Assembly: GCF_918797505.1 (NCBI RefSeq)
Contig: NC_092801.1
Location: 18,351,731-18,415,730, forward strand
DNA: 64,000 nucleotides
Direction: 5' to 3'
Source: Bemisia tabaci
Lineage: Eukaryota > Arthropoda > Insecta > Hemiptera > Aleyrodidae
Under the pieces are notes generated by a model. That model saw nothing but the letters and a program-made list of their open reading frames with translations, was not told the origin of the DNA and searched no databases. Positions 1-9,572 of the stretch are shown here, piece by piece; positions within the stretch are counted from its first letter, which is position 1, and every line of letters starts with the position of its first letter. Position numbers and translations under genes: made by a program.

Positions 1-91
1 GTGTTCGTTGCGAACACCCTGTATATCGATCCATTTCTATAGGTTTAAATGACAGATCAATCGATAAATCGCAAAGCATACCGCGCCACTG
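1..91 (+). mobile_element. hAT-like MITE, type F, cut by window edge
   Basis: The right-hand part of the 164-bp type F element described at 24694-24857. It contains the shared GTTCGTTGCGAACACCCTG core, the TAGGTTTAAATG segment and the CCACTG right end. The left end lies outside the window. Confidence 0.75.
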
Positions 92-1311
92 AAATTAAGC
101 ATACATCTACCCAAACGGGTTAAGAGGATCCTCGGGTGAGTCCGGGCATTTTTCCGTCATGTATCGAATTAACTGTCTCTGGGTGAGATATTCTTTGCCT
201 TTAAATTGGAATGTTTTGAAGAATATCAGTCATGTCAGTCTTCTGCTCTCCCCTAGAGGTTTAGGAGCCACCTAGACTAGAAATATCAATTTTTAGGAGC
301 CATCTGCAATTTTTTACCTCTTTTCCTTCGGATAATCCACTAGAACCACACATTAGTAATACCCGAATTCCCTATAAAAGTATACGTAACTGTAAGAGAG
401 AGAGGCGTAATCAATGCTTCCCTAAAAGTAATTCCTTTTTAAGCAACTGGAATTCATTATCAGACAAGAGGACACTTCTTGATCTCTCCTTTCTGATACC
501 TACGACTGGATTTCTTTTACAAGGAATATCAAATGGAAGTTCCCTCAGCTTCAAAATAATGGAAACTGATTGATTACTAAAAATGTTCGAAACTAGAAGG
601 ACATATACATGAAAGAAAATTTTTACTATCTGTAGTGAGACTGGCAACGCTGTTTCTGCTGATCGCGCCAGACATATGGACGCCATTTCTTATGTTATGG
701 AGTTTTCAGATTTGCATGATTGCCCTCGTTTACCCGAACGACACTTGACTCGTTGCACACGCGTTGGCAGATCCCGTGTAAGCCTCGATTACGAGAAACG
801 CAACATTTATTCTTGCCGATGCCGATGGCATAAGGTTCAGGGTCCCCTGCTGATCAGAAATTTTAGCACAAAAAGAGAAGGAAGTTTTTGTAAAGATACT
901 ATGGAATTTATACCTTCCAGTCAACCAATAGATAGCGTGGATTTTTAAGAAGTCTATTTTCCTATGTTATGTTAAAGTCCCCGAAGCTCTATCACAATTA
1001 ACCACCGGACTAGAAATTCCCTTCCGATTTTTCTTGACAGTCACAAATTCCCTGACCTTCACTGATTTTCGTGGTTTTCCAGGCCGCATCTGCTATCTGA
1101 CCGGCAACCCTTAGCCATCATCTTACACCACACCATAACCAGAGTCTCCTTTTTGTCTCTGATTTCTGAATTGACTAATTTAGTGACGACGTCATTCGAT
1201 ATAATATCGAACTCTTGGTTCAAACCACAACAAACTAACATAACCTCAAGTACAAATTCTTCGTGAGCTAATTGTGCTAATTCATGAAAATTTAGTGATT
1301 GACCGGTAATC
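92..1311. other. AT-rich unassigned stretch
   Basis: No gene, RNA gene or recognised repeat. Frames at 411-686 and 676-948 overlap on opposite strands without a recognisable domain or codon-like bias. A dTGACGTCA-like site occurs near 1187. Confidence 0.5.
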
Positions 1312-1315
1312 AATT

Positions 1316-1568
1316 GGACCGAGTTAAACAGAAAGGAACCAAGCCACATCAGCTATTGCCAAATTTAATCGGGCAATTTAATTTTTTACATGAAAACAGT
1401 TGTGCGGATTTTTGTGCAAATGTCTATGGATTTTCTCCATAATACAAAGCAAATTCCTTAAAATTTTCAAAGGAATCCGCACAAGCGTTCTCTCGTAGAA
1501 AATAAAATTCCCCTGATAAATTTGGCAATAGCTGATGTGGCTTGGTTCCTTTCTGTTTAACGCGGTCC
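1316..1568. mobile_element. Foldback MITE, type S, AATT target duplication
   Basis: A 253-bp inverted repeat with long arms. The left end starts GGACCGAGTTAAACAG and the right end is its complement. AATT lies directly outside both ends (1312-1315 and 1569-1572), so I read it as a 4-bp target duplication. Each end has a GGAAC box starting at terminal position 20. A second copy is at 55866-56112. The frame at 1059-1349 runs through the left arm and is a by-product. Confidence 0.8.
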
Positions 1569-1659
1569 AATTGTAGTCTCATTAAACACGAGAAATTTCA
1601 ATTGTGAGAAGCATTTGGACGGAGTTTCTCATCACAGCGCAAAGGACGTGAATCAGAGG

Positions 1660-1905
1660 TCAAAACTTTCGGGATTCGAAACTTCTTTGTTCCAATGTCT
1701 TCCACTCCATGACCGTCAAAAGTTCCGGGATTCTTCTTAGATTTTTCAAGAGTTCCGGTTAGAAGCCACAAAACTCCCCCCAAAAAAAGAGTTCCGGAAA
1801 ATGCAAAAAATCCGGAAAATTTCGGGGAACCTCAGAAGTTCCGGGTAAATTCCCGGAAAATCTCAAAAGTTCCGCAATTCGGTACCAGTTCCGGGAAATG
1901 GGAGC
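1660..1905. repeat. Cluster of reiterated TTCCGG motifs
   Basis: AGTTCCGG or TTCCGG recurs roughly every 15-30 bases, without a fixed period. The word set matches the type K element at 4065-4356, so this is probably a decayed relative with its ends lost. Confidence 0.5.
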
Positions 1906-2028
1906 ACTGACGCAGCCACTAAATCAGTCTATTAACGAAGAAGCAAGGCGAGAGGGTGTCGAAGAACAGTGACAGAGGGTGAAAATAAACACGAGAAAAA
2001 GAGGTACGGGCGGAGCGTGAGGGGTCTC

Positions 2029-2052
2029 GGGGGGGGGGGGGGGGGGGGGGGG
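2029..2052 (+). repeat. Homopolymer run of 24 G
   Basis: An unbroken G tract in a GC-rich patch (about 1990-2230). It is one of several G or C runs in the window and could be unstable or mis-sized in the assembly. Confidence 0.9.
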
Positions 2053-2370
2053 TAGTCCCGTCCCCCGTCTCGGGGTCGGGGGATAATTAGAGTGCCGATA
2101 AAGAGGAACGGTGGATCGCACCGGGCAGCGCGCACCGAGGATCCGGAGGAGTATTAAGTCATTATGTCGTGAAATGATTGCCGGATCAAGCTTCGGCTCA
2201 GCCCGACTCGGCTCGGCGCAACGAAAACAGAGCTAATAGTCGCTTCACACTCATCACGATCCTCAGCATCGCTGCCAGACGCTCCAAGCTGTTCTACAAT
2301 GAGAACTTGCCGTCTAGAACCATAGTGCCTATATGCGGAGAGTAAGGTAATTTGGAGGCACTTTAAGAGT

Positions 2371-2555
2371 GCAACTATTCGTACTCCTGTGTAGATGACG
2401 GTTGCGGTACAAAAAATTGCAGGCGTTTTCTGGTTACGTATAATTTAGATTGTGATGAGGGGAGCTCTATTGCTCGTAACGAGCAACTATTCGTACTCCT
2501 GTGTAGATGACGGTTGCAGCACGTAAAATTGAAGGCGTTTTCTGGTTGTATACAG
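2371..2555 (+). repeat. Tandem repeat, 112-bp period, two units
   Basis: GCAACTATTCGTACTCCTGT begins at 2371 and again at 2483, and the following bases repeat as well. The GCAACTATTC word and similar period link it to the 110-bp tandem array at 19492-19770. Confidence 0.7.
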
Positions 2556-2606
2556 TTTACTTCACCATGCAAGATACTGCTATATCTTAACCATGCAATA
2601 CATCGC

Positions 2607-3107
2607 AATGGAGATGTTGCATGTGTGAGGAATTTGCGATTTGACCATTGTTTCTTACGTTAAAGTTCGAGAGAAACACGATGGTGCCACTGGTTTTCTC
2701 TGAAATCAACTCCCAAGCTCAAAAAAAGCTTTCAAGTTGAGGCCAAAATGGAGGGGATATCCCACGCTATCCTGAGGGTCCACCTCTACATCAAGACAAA
2801 CTCTCCATGCAAAGATAGGGAGCAAATACATTGACAGGGCTGCCACTGTATTCGGGGACTCCAAAACTGAAAACACGGCATCACTGCTAATGTATTTGCT
2901 CCCTATCTTTGCATGGAGAGTTTGTCTTTATGTAGACGTGGACTCTGAGGATAGCGCGGGATATCCCCTCCATTTTGGCCTCAACTTGAGAGCTTTTTTT
3001 GAGCATGATTTCAGAGAAAACCAGTGGCACCATCGTGTTTGTCGCGAACTTTTACAAAAGAATCAACAGTCAAATCGTAAATTCCTCACACATGCATAAT
3101 CTCCATT
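2607..3107. mobile_element. Long foldback MITE, type M, complete
   Basis: A roughly 500-bp inverted repeat. The left arm begins AATGGAGATGTTGCATGTG and the right arm ends with the complement. Both arms carry the segment around CTCCCTATCTTTGCATGGAG near the centre. Other copies are at 44342-44811, 50014-50505 and, as right halves, at 3259-3424 and 50506-51669. The superfamily is not clear. Frames at 2890-3099 and 2999-3217 are by-products. Confidence 0.75.
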
Positions 3108-3158
3108 GTGGGCAAGGTTATGTCACGCTGCGACACGTCGCGGTGTGCTGCCAGCTTG

Positions 3159-3254
3159 AAACGCGCACTGACGCCTACAAACCTAAGGGGATACTTCAAG
3201 CATTGCGCAATGCGTGAAGTAGCCCCTTAGGTTTGTAGGCGCCAGTGCGTGTTT
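3159..3254. repeat. Strong hairpin, module O
   Basis: Arms of about 45 bases contain GCCTACAAACCTAAGGGG and its complement around a central ATTGCGCAAT. The same GCGCCTACAA...GATACTTCACGCATTGCG module recurs at 43450-43525 and, reiterated, inside the hAT-like element at 50575-51464. Confidence 0.7.
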
Positions 3255-3258
3255 TGCG

Positions 3259-3424
3259 ACGAGTTTGTTTTGATATAGAGGTGAACTCTGAGGATAGCGT
3301 GGGATATTCCCTCCATTTTGGCCTCAACTTGAGAAAACCAGTGGCACCATCGTGTTTCTCGCTAACTTTTACAAATGAATCAACTGTCAAATCGCAAATT
3401 CCTCACACATGCAACATCTCCATT
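3259..3424 (+). mobile_element. Type M element, right half only
   Basis: Matches the right half of the M element at 2607-3107 from the GAGTTTGT segment to the terminal CATGCAACATCTCCATT. The left half is missing. It directly follows the module O hairpin. Confidence 0.65.
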
Positions 3425-3821
3425 CAATGTCATAAACTGTCGATTCCTTTAAACTTTCAATGCTCGGCCCGCGGCGACTGTTCTTCGGTGCACGGATTAT
3501 ATCTTCATCATCCATTGCCGATTCGACTTGACAACAATAGTCGTCTGCTTGTCACAGTTGAACCCGAGTCGAGCCGGTGCTTTCCACCCGCCGGCCTTGC
3601 CCTTGGTTCTCGTCCTCCCGCCTCTTTCTCGCTGCATCCGCGCTCTCGCCAGAAGCTCTTCCCACCAGCCACGCGGCGAGGAGCCGGGCATCGAAGCCAA
3701 GCATCCCGGAGCCGAGACTCAACGAAAAGATAGGATGATACGATGATCGGAAACTAGCACCGGTTGCAAGTATCACAAGCGCCATGCGACATTTCCGAAT
3801 TTCCGTCGCCATTTTATTTTT
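3425..3821. other. GC-rich unassigned stretch
   Basis: GC-rich from about 3460 to 3740, with overlapping open frames on both strands. The frames share no recognisable domain, so I do not call a gene. Confidence 0.4.
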
Positions 3822-4048
3822 CACTGGAAAAAAAACACATTGGATCTTGAGTCCAGACTCATGAAAACATTGACAAGAAAAAATACTCTTGACTCAATCG
3901 GATTTTGCTTGAATCAAAACGAATTCCGCTTTTATTAAGAGGTTTGGTTCTTGATTAAAGCTAGATTCTGATTGAATCAAGAGTACTTTTTCTTGTCGAT
4001 GTTTTCAAGAGTCTGGACTCTAGATCCAATGTGTTTTTTCCCCCCCAA
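3822..4048. mobile_element. CACTGG-ended MITE, type A (right tip decayed)
   Basis: A palindromic element of about 225 bp. It starts CACTGGAAAAAAAAACACA, passes an ATCTTGAGTCCAGACTC block, and reads back as the complement. The right tip is C-rich and decayed. Type A is the commonest family here: about a dozen copies, plus variants at 29443 and 57093. Confidence 0.85.
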
Positions 4049-4064
4049 TTTTTGTAGAGAAAAC

Positions 4065-4356
4065 CAGGGTGTCTACTATAACAGGCTGACCAAAAATCAG
4101 TGCTTTTACAGTATTTTTTCAGTACAGTCCCAAGAAATTCAGTGCCTCCTCAATATATAAATTCGATACTTATTCGGTACCTGCAATTGACGAAATTCGA
4201 TAAAATTCAAAAATTTGAATTTCTCGCTCAAAATGCGACGAAATTTACGAAAAATGTAAAAATTCCGGACTAGCTTACACAATTTCAGCACTTTTTCAGT
4301 ATTTCCGGACCGCTCTTATAAAAATCTGTACTACTTCCGGACTCGTAGATACCCTG
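4065..4356. mobile_element. MITE type K with CAGGGTGTCTAC ends
   Basis: A 292-bp element from CAGGGTGTCTAC to GTAGATACCCTG. GAAAAC lies directly outside both ends, a possible 6-bp direct repeat. Between the ends, words such as TTCCGGAC and TTTTCAGTA recur. A truncated copy is at 22505-22726. Confidence 0.7.
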
Positions 4357-5182
4357 GAAAACGTGGTTGAATCTGTTCGAAGACTTCACTGAATTTTATC
4401 ACGCCCTGCAACCCTGAGCAAGATTCTGAAAAAACGCGGAAACGTCGCCCAAAAACATGAAATCTGACAACACGAGGAAACTTTATCCCGAGCGCAAAGT
4501 AAATTGGCATGACGTCTAAATCGCTCGAAAGGGAGGGAGTGATCCCAAGTCCCGATTCGCAGAAGTCCTCGAGGTGCAAGCCCGATTGCCAGATTTACGA
4601 TCAATCCGACGATTAGCCCGCAACTTTCCACCGGCGTTTGATCCTTTTCCTCGAGATTTGGTCGGTGTTGGGTGCATTACTCCGCATTGATTGGAGCCTT
4701 TTCCAAGAGGTTCGGCGTGGGAGCAGACGGGAGGGATGGGGGACCGGCTCAAAATCGGTAGGGGGCACCCGGAGCACCTTGCCCCCCTCGCGAGGGGGCG
4801 AGGGGGCACTACGGACAGCAGATAAAGTGCAAATGAAAGCGACCTGCGATAACCACGACTGCATGGCTCAATGTTGCCAAATGTAAAATGTTGCACCACG
4901 GATAACGACAAAAGTGCATGCTAGAGAGGGACACCGTACAGGACTTCGAATGTTGTCAAGTTTCGCCCAATATTTTTCTTTCCTTTCAGGAAACCATTAA
5001 TTAATTCCGCTATAGTAATTAATAAATTTTAAATTAATTTTGCTATATTCGTTAATTTTCGGTGAGGGGGGAGGGGGGAGGGGGAGGGGGCACAACAACC
5101 GTCACTGAAAATCCAAAGAATACTACAAGACCACGGTCTTCGAACGCCGCCATGGCGCAAAACTCAAAATCTTCGATCTCCC
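4357..5182. other. Unassigned stretch with a G-rich tract
   Basis: GC-rich from about 4490 to 4810 with only chance frames, then AT-rich. A purine-rich GGGGGGAGGGG tract lies at 5063-5091. Near 4935-4975 there is a possible, very decayed type C fragment. Confidence 0.4.
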
Positions 5183-5717
5183 CGGAGTCCCTTCATAGAG
5201 AGAGTTGAGACGACGCGGCTTATGGATGTCACAAACGGGAGTAAAGATTACACAAATCGGACGTTTTTTGTAATCTTTGATCAATCCATTCCCGAATTCT
5301 GTCTCCGTTCCCTCTCTCATTCCATTTTTCCTTGCCGTATCCCCCATCCCCCGGTCCATTCCAGTTTCGAATCTTTGCAATGGGGGAAAATGTAATCTTT
5401 ATTCCCGTTCGTGACACACTAAAAAAAAAAAAAAAAACACATTGGATCTGAGTCCAGACTCTTAAAAACATTGACAAGGAAAAGCACTCTTGATTCAATC
5501 AAAATCTAGCTTAAATCAAGAACCAAGCCTCTTAATTTACGCGGATTTCGTTTTGATTCAAGCAAAAATCCAATTGAATCAAGAGTATTTTTTCTTGTCA
5601 ATCTTTTCAAGAGTCTGGACTCTAGATCCAATGTGTTTTTTTTTCCAGCGCCTTCAATACGGGAACCAATCAGGAATGGATTCGCATTGTCTTCGCTCTC
5701 GGTATAAAGAGACTCAA
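5183..5717. mobile_element. hAT-like MITE, type Q, with nested type A
   Basis: The ends resemble TAGAGTCCCTTTATA (here CGGAGTCCC and GAGACTCAA). An exact 8-bp direct repeat GATCTCCC flanks it (5175-5182 and 5718-5725), the hallmark length of hAT insertions. A type A element interrupts it at 5417-5650; without this it would be about 301 bp. Right-hand parts of Q recur at 58934-59052 and 62835-63050. Confidence 0.8.
5417..5650. mobile_element. CACTGG-ended MITE, type A, nested in type Q
   Basis: A full-length type A copy. The left end is CACT followed by an A run and the right end is TTTTCCAGCG. The surrounding Q sequence resumes on both sides, so this copy arrived after Q. Confidence 0.85.
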
Positions 5718-6139
5718 GATCTCCCCAGAGTCCAGGCAGACGGCAACGGTGCTTGACCCAAGCTCGGTGCAAGGGGGTTGTGGGGGGGGGGGGGAGCGTG
5801 GAAGAGCAAAATGTTGAACTTGGCATATACCCGATGCAAAACAAGCGTGAATAGCGATAATGTGGTCTCTAAGACAGTTTGATTAATACATCTCCGGCGG
5901 ATTATCACAGTGCACTATTAAAACGTCCCCCATAAATAACAGGAAAGCTAGCAGGCATAAATTACGCTCGCTGCTTTTAACAAAACAGCCCCCCGCGTCC
6001 CCCCCTCTCCCCCCTTGCTCTCTTTCTCCTCTCTTTCTCGCGAGCGAGCGCAGCCTTGATCCTTATTCCGCGGCTCGCGAGTGACCGATTCCCGGCTTTT
6101 CCTCTCCTTCGCGGGTCTCGGCGGTGTAAGTGGCCGCGA
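5718..6139. other. Unassigned stretch, G run and CT-rich tract
   Basis: Holds a 13-base G run at 5782-5794 and a C/T-rich tract at about 5988-6042. No supportable gene. Confidence 0.4.
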
Positions 6140-6144
6140 CGCCG

Positions 6145-6377
6145 CACAGAGGATCGAGTCAATAGGAGAGGTCGGACAAAATTTGGAAACTTTAAACGCT
6201 TATAACTCCGTGTATACAAAACTTTGAAGTTCCAAAAGTGGTTTCATTGGTTTCCTCGTGAAATTTCCTTCATGAAACACCCCTTGAAATTTAAAATGTG
6301 ACGAAATCAACAACAAAATTTGCAGCTTTCATTAAAAAGTCCATGTCCGACCTCTCTAATTGACTCGATTCACTGTG
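6145..6377. mobile_element. Transib-like MITE, type I
   Basis: Left end CACAGAG, right end CACTGTG (complement CACAGTG). The 5-bp repeat CGCCG flanks it at 6140-6144 and 6378-6382. Inside the left end, 24 bases after the heptamer, is ACAAAATTT. Heptamer ends of the CACAGTG kind plus 5-bp GC-rich duplications are known features of Transib elements. No transposase is present. Confidence 0.75.
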
Positions 6378-6382
6378 CGCCG

Positions 6383-6597
6383 CACAATGGACCGAATCAC
6401 TGGACATGAATTTTTTTATAATAACTGCAAATATAGATGTTTCTTTCGTCGAATTTTAAACTTTGAGGGTTGATTTCTGTTGAAAATTTTACGAGTAAAC
6501 CGATTTTTAAGACCTCTAAGTTTTGTATGAACGGAGGTATGAGCTTTTAAAGTTTCCAAATTTTGTCCGACCCCTCCCACTGATCCGATCCACTGGG
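6383..6597. mobile_element. Transib-like MITE, type I, back to back with the first
   Basis: Begins CACAATG immediately after the CGCCG that closes the copy at 6145-6377, and ends CACTGGG followed by CGGCT. It is in the opposite orientation to its neighbour: its ACAAAATTT-type inner box is at the right. The two share one CGCCG, suggesting insertion into the existing duplication. Confidence 0.7.
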
Positions 6598-6744
6598 CGG
6601 CTGTGCGCCGTTGCCATGACGACGAGGACGCTTTTCCGATTTTTACCCCTCTTTCGCACCTGCAAGGAGTGGAGGAGAGGTGAGGGAGGGCATTCGACGG
6701 CTCAATTCGCATTCTTTTTCCGATTGAATGCGATTCTATCAATG

Positions 6745-6875
6745 AATTGGAAGAATTTCTGCCGAACGGAACTATGTGCGTTACGACGTGAGCTCTGTTA
6801 TGCGTGTATTCTAATAGGTCTCAGGGCTCATGCCCTAATGCACTTAGGTCTGTTTGGTAAAAATACGTCCAATTG
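6745..6875. mobile_element. Small foldback MITE, type T
   Basis: About 123 bp between AATT repeats at 6745-6748 and 6872-6875. The left end begins GGAAGAATTTCTGCCG with a GGAAC box at position 20; the right end is more decayed. A better-matched copy is at 26732-26862. Confidence 0.65.
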
Positions 6876-7764
6876 AGACATTTTGCAGCTAAGGGCTGCC
6901 CATAAAAAGACGTCACGTGCTAAAGACTGCGTGACAGACCCCTTTGTAGATCGTATTCGATAATGGTTTGATGTATCGTTTGACTCAAAACAATAGAACA
7001 TAACCTCAAACAAAAATTTTAGGATTTAAGTTGGAAAGGCTGAATATGAGAAAAGCTACGATTCAAAATTTTTCCTCCTCTTTGTTTCCGTGTTTCCAGA
7101 ATGTTCCCATCAAATCCCTCCCGTTTGAAACAACCTAATCTCCAAATTTAGTGCATTCTTTCCTTGCCTTTTTTCAATTTTTTGTACTACTACTTTGTAG
7201 GTCTTAATGACCTACGTGCATATTAAAGCACCTATGAGTAAATGCATTGAAAAACAACAGCAATCAAGTACGATGCATCTATTTCTCCATCCTGAGGACT
7301 CTGAACACGCGTTTTCCGCAGCAAAGGCGTGAACTTCTACACTCCTTTTTACCTAAAATTGCATCAGTTACTTAAGAGCTCACGCGACACTTTTCCAGAA
7401 ATTTGGCATCGATCACCAAAGCGATTCTTATAACTCAGCTGTGGTGTTAATTCAGTTCCTTTCCTTGCGCTCACGCCTGCATCTCGCTCGTTCCCAATTA
7501 TTTAATTAGATATTCAGCCTGTTCATGCTCCACCGTTTTTTTAGATGTCTTCTTTTCTCTCCCCCCCCCCCCAAATCGCCCCCACGCCCATCCATCTCAG
7601 CAAATTCTTCTGCATCGGCGTACATCGCGAGTTGAGGACTCTCCGAGCGGCGCAGATCCGCTCCCCGATAAGAGGAGGCGGTTTTTCGACCAACTGTCGA
7701 AAAAGCGGCCGTTGCCCTCGGTTTTTGCATTTTGATAAAGACGTAAACATGTTCGCTGCGACGC
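6876..7764. other. Unassigned stretch with a 12-C run
   Basis: AT-rich to about 7500, then a C run at 7561-7572 and a GC-rich patch to 7760 with several overlapping chance frames. No gene recognised. Confidence 0.4.
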
Positions 7765-7880
7765 GGCGCACAGTGGAGCGAGGCGATGGGAAAGGAAAAA
7801 CATAATGTGGAAACTTTGAAAGCTTATGTCTTCCTCATCGTACAAAACGTGAAGGGTTAAAAGTTATCCCACTTATTGTT
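7765..7880. mobile_element. Decayed Transib-like fragment, type I
   Basis: CACAGTGG is preceded by GCGGCG, as in other type I insertions. The following AAACTTTGAAAGCTTATG and the GTACAAAACGTGAAG segment match the body of type I. No right end is visible. Confidence 0.45.
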
Positions 7881-7896
7881 TCGTGGACTTTTCTAT

Positions 7897-8122
7897 TACT
7901 GGAAAAAAAACAAATTGGATCTAGAGTCCAGATTCTTATAAACATCGACAAGAAAAAATACTCTTGATTCAATCAGATTTAAGCTTAAATCAAGAACCAA
8001 GCCTCTCAATTCGAGCGGATTTCCTTTTAATTTAAGCTTAAATCTGATTGAATCAAGAGTCCTATTTCTTGTCAATGTTTTCAAGAGTCTGGACTCTAGA
8101 TCCAATGTGTTTTTTTCTAGTG
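7897..8122. mobile_element. CACTGG-ended MITE, type A, AT duplication
   Basis: A full type A copy with slightly mutated tips (TACTGG and CTAGTG). The dinucleotide AT lies directly outside both ends. Confidence 0.85.
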
Positions 8123-8425
8123 ATTACTAAAATGCTTCTTGACCTTTCAAATAAAGTCATCGTCCATCCGGAAAATTGGATGCTGGGAGCGACCAGTGGC
8201 GCCAGCTGAAAGAGAAGTAGCATTTCGAACGGTACAGAAACCACAAGACGGTACCGATGGTTGCCGGATTTACGCGAAATCCTTTGGTTTTCAGCGGAAC
8301 AAGGAGAGCAAGATAAAAAATTGTCCACTCTGGGAATCTTCGAAGGGAACTTCAGGTGTCAAGACTGGAGAGAAAATAGTTGTTGATTTTGGAGTCAAGA
8401 TTTTTTTGTGACGAGGTGTGATATT

Positions 8426-8671
8426 CTGCCGTGCTAACGAAGAACGCCGTATGAACATTCGAGAGTTGCCAAATTTCCCTTCATAAAACATGTATGTTTG
8501 ACGACATTCATGCGCATTTTTCTTTTAAATTAATTTATATTAAATTGCGTACAATATAGTCTGAATATTTTGGGAAAAAATATTCACAATTTTCCCAGTA
8601 AATTCGGTTTCTATCGAAGGAAACTTGACAGCATCTGAAGGCTCATACGGCGTTCTTCCTAAGTACGGTAG
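8426..8671. mobile_element. Foldback MITE, type C
   Basis: About 246 bp. It begins CTGCCGTGCTAACGAAG and ends with the mutated complement ACGGTAG. Near the ends it carries AACGCCGTATGAACATTCG and TTGCCAAATTT in inverted order. Flanks are TATT and AATT. Type C has about 16 whole or partial copies in the window. Confidence 0.8.
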
Positions 8672-9058
8672 AATTAGTGTCATCCTCATATTAGCGTTGA
8701 TTGGGGAAAATGTGAATTTCTTCTCGATGGCAACGTCGCAAACCAAAGTGCAGCAAAGGACGCGCCTGCGTCGTTTCCTGCGGTTTCCTAGGCGCCTCGG
8801 TGCGTCACGCTCATCCACCGTTGTCAAATTCACACTAAAACCCAAATATACGGGGGGAATACCCCGAAAAAGGTTCGAGTTGAGATTCAATAGGCGACAG
8901 CGGCTGCAGCTGTCATTACTATGCGCCCAAGTGACCCGGGTGTATTGTTGTTTGACGAGGTGGCACGACAAATTTTCTTTCAGCTCACAACTTCATCGGG
9001 GAGCCGTCAAGCTCTAGGCGACAAATCGCTTTAATGCCGAAAAATCCGGCCACGTAAT
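8672..9058. other. Unassigned stretch with opposed open frames
   Basis: Frames on both strands across 8540-9017 start inside the type C element and continue into this stretch. No domain is recognisable and the start lies in a repeat, so no gene is called. Confidence 0.4.
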
Positions 9059-9355
9059 CAGGGTTGCCACAGAATATTAGTCGATGAAATTCCCTGACAT
9101 TTCCCTAATTTCCCTGACACATTTTGGTGAAATTCCCTGACAATTGAAGATGTGGCGGATGGTTAAAACGGCATAAGTGAAAATAGTTTTCAAGCAAAAT
9201 TTGTTGTTCGAAACCGCAAACCCATTCTAGAAAGCAAATGAAGGTGATTTAACAAATTTTCCCTGAAATTTTCGTCATTCTCCCTGCCATTTCGCGGTTT
9301 TCCCTGAAATTTTCGTCATTCTCCCTGACATTTCCCGGTTTTCCCTGACTTTATA
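9059..9355 (+). mobile_element. MITE type J with reiterated TTCCCTGA
   Basis: Starts CAGGGTTGCCACAGAAT and contains many copies of TTCCCTGACA or TTTCCCTGA at irregular spacing. Copies at 11487-11783 and 28836-29125 match it in the same or opposite orientation. The right end is not clear here. Confidence 0.65.
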
Positions 9356-9431
9356 AACTTCCAGGTCAAGAAAATTAGAAGTTAAGAAGACATGCTTTGA
9401 ACGCGAAAATATTGATGAAACTACACGAATT

Positions 9432-9568
9432 AGACTTCATTTCGCGATTAGGAACTATAGTTCCTGCCTTATTTTAAAAACTGAATTAGTGTCATGAGTT
9501 TCCCTATTCAGATAGGCGTCTTGTCGGATGAGCCAGAAATTGCAGTTCCTTATTGCACAATGTGGTCC
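9432..9568. mobile_element. Small foldback MITE, type W, AATT duplication
   Basis: A 137-bp element flanked by AATT at 9428-9431 and 9569-9572. The left end is AGACTTCATTTCGCG and the right end complement is GGACCACATTGTGC. Both ends have GGAAC starting at position 20. Related to the W copy at 28306-28683. The frame at 9494-9679 crosses it and is not a gene. Confidence 0.75.
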
Positions 9569-9572
9569 AATT

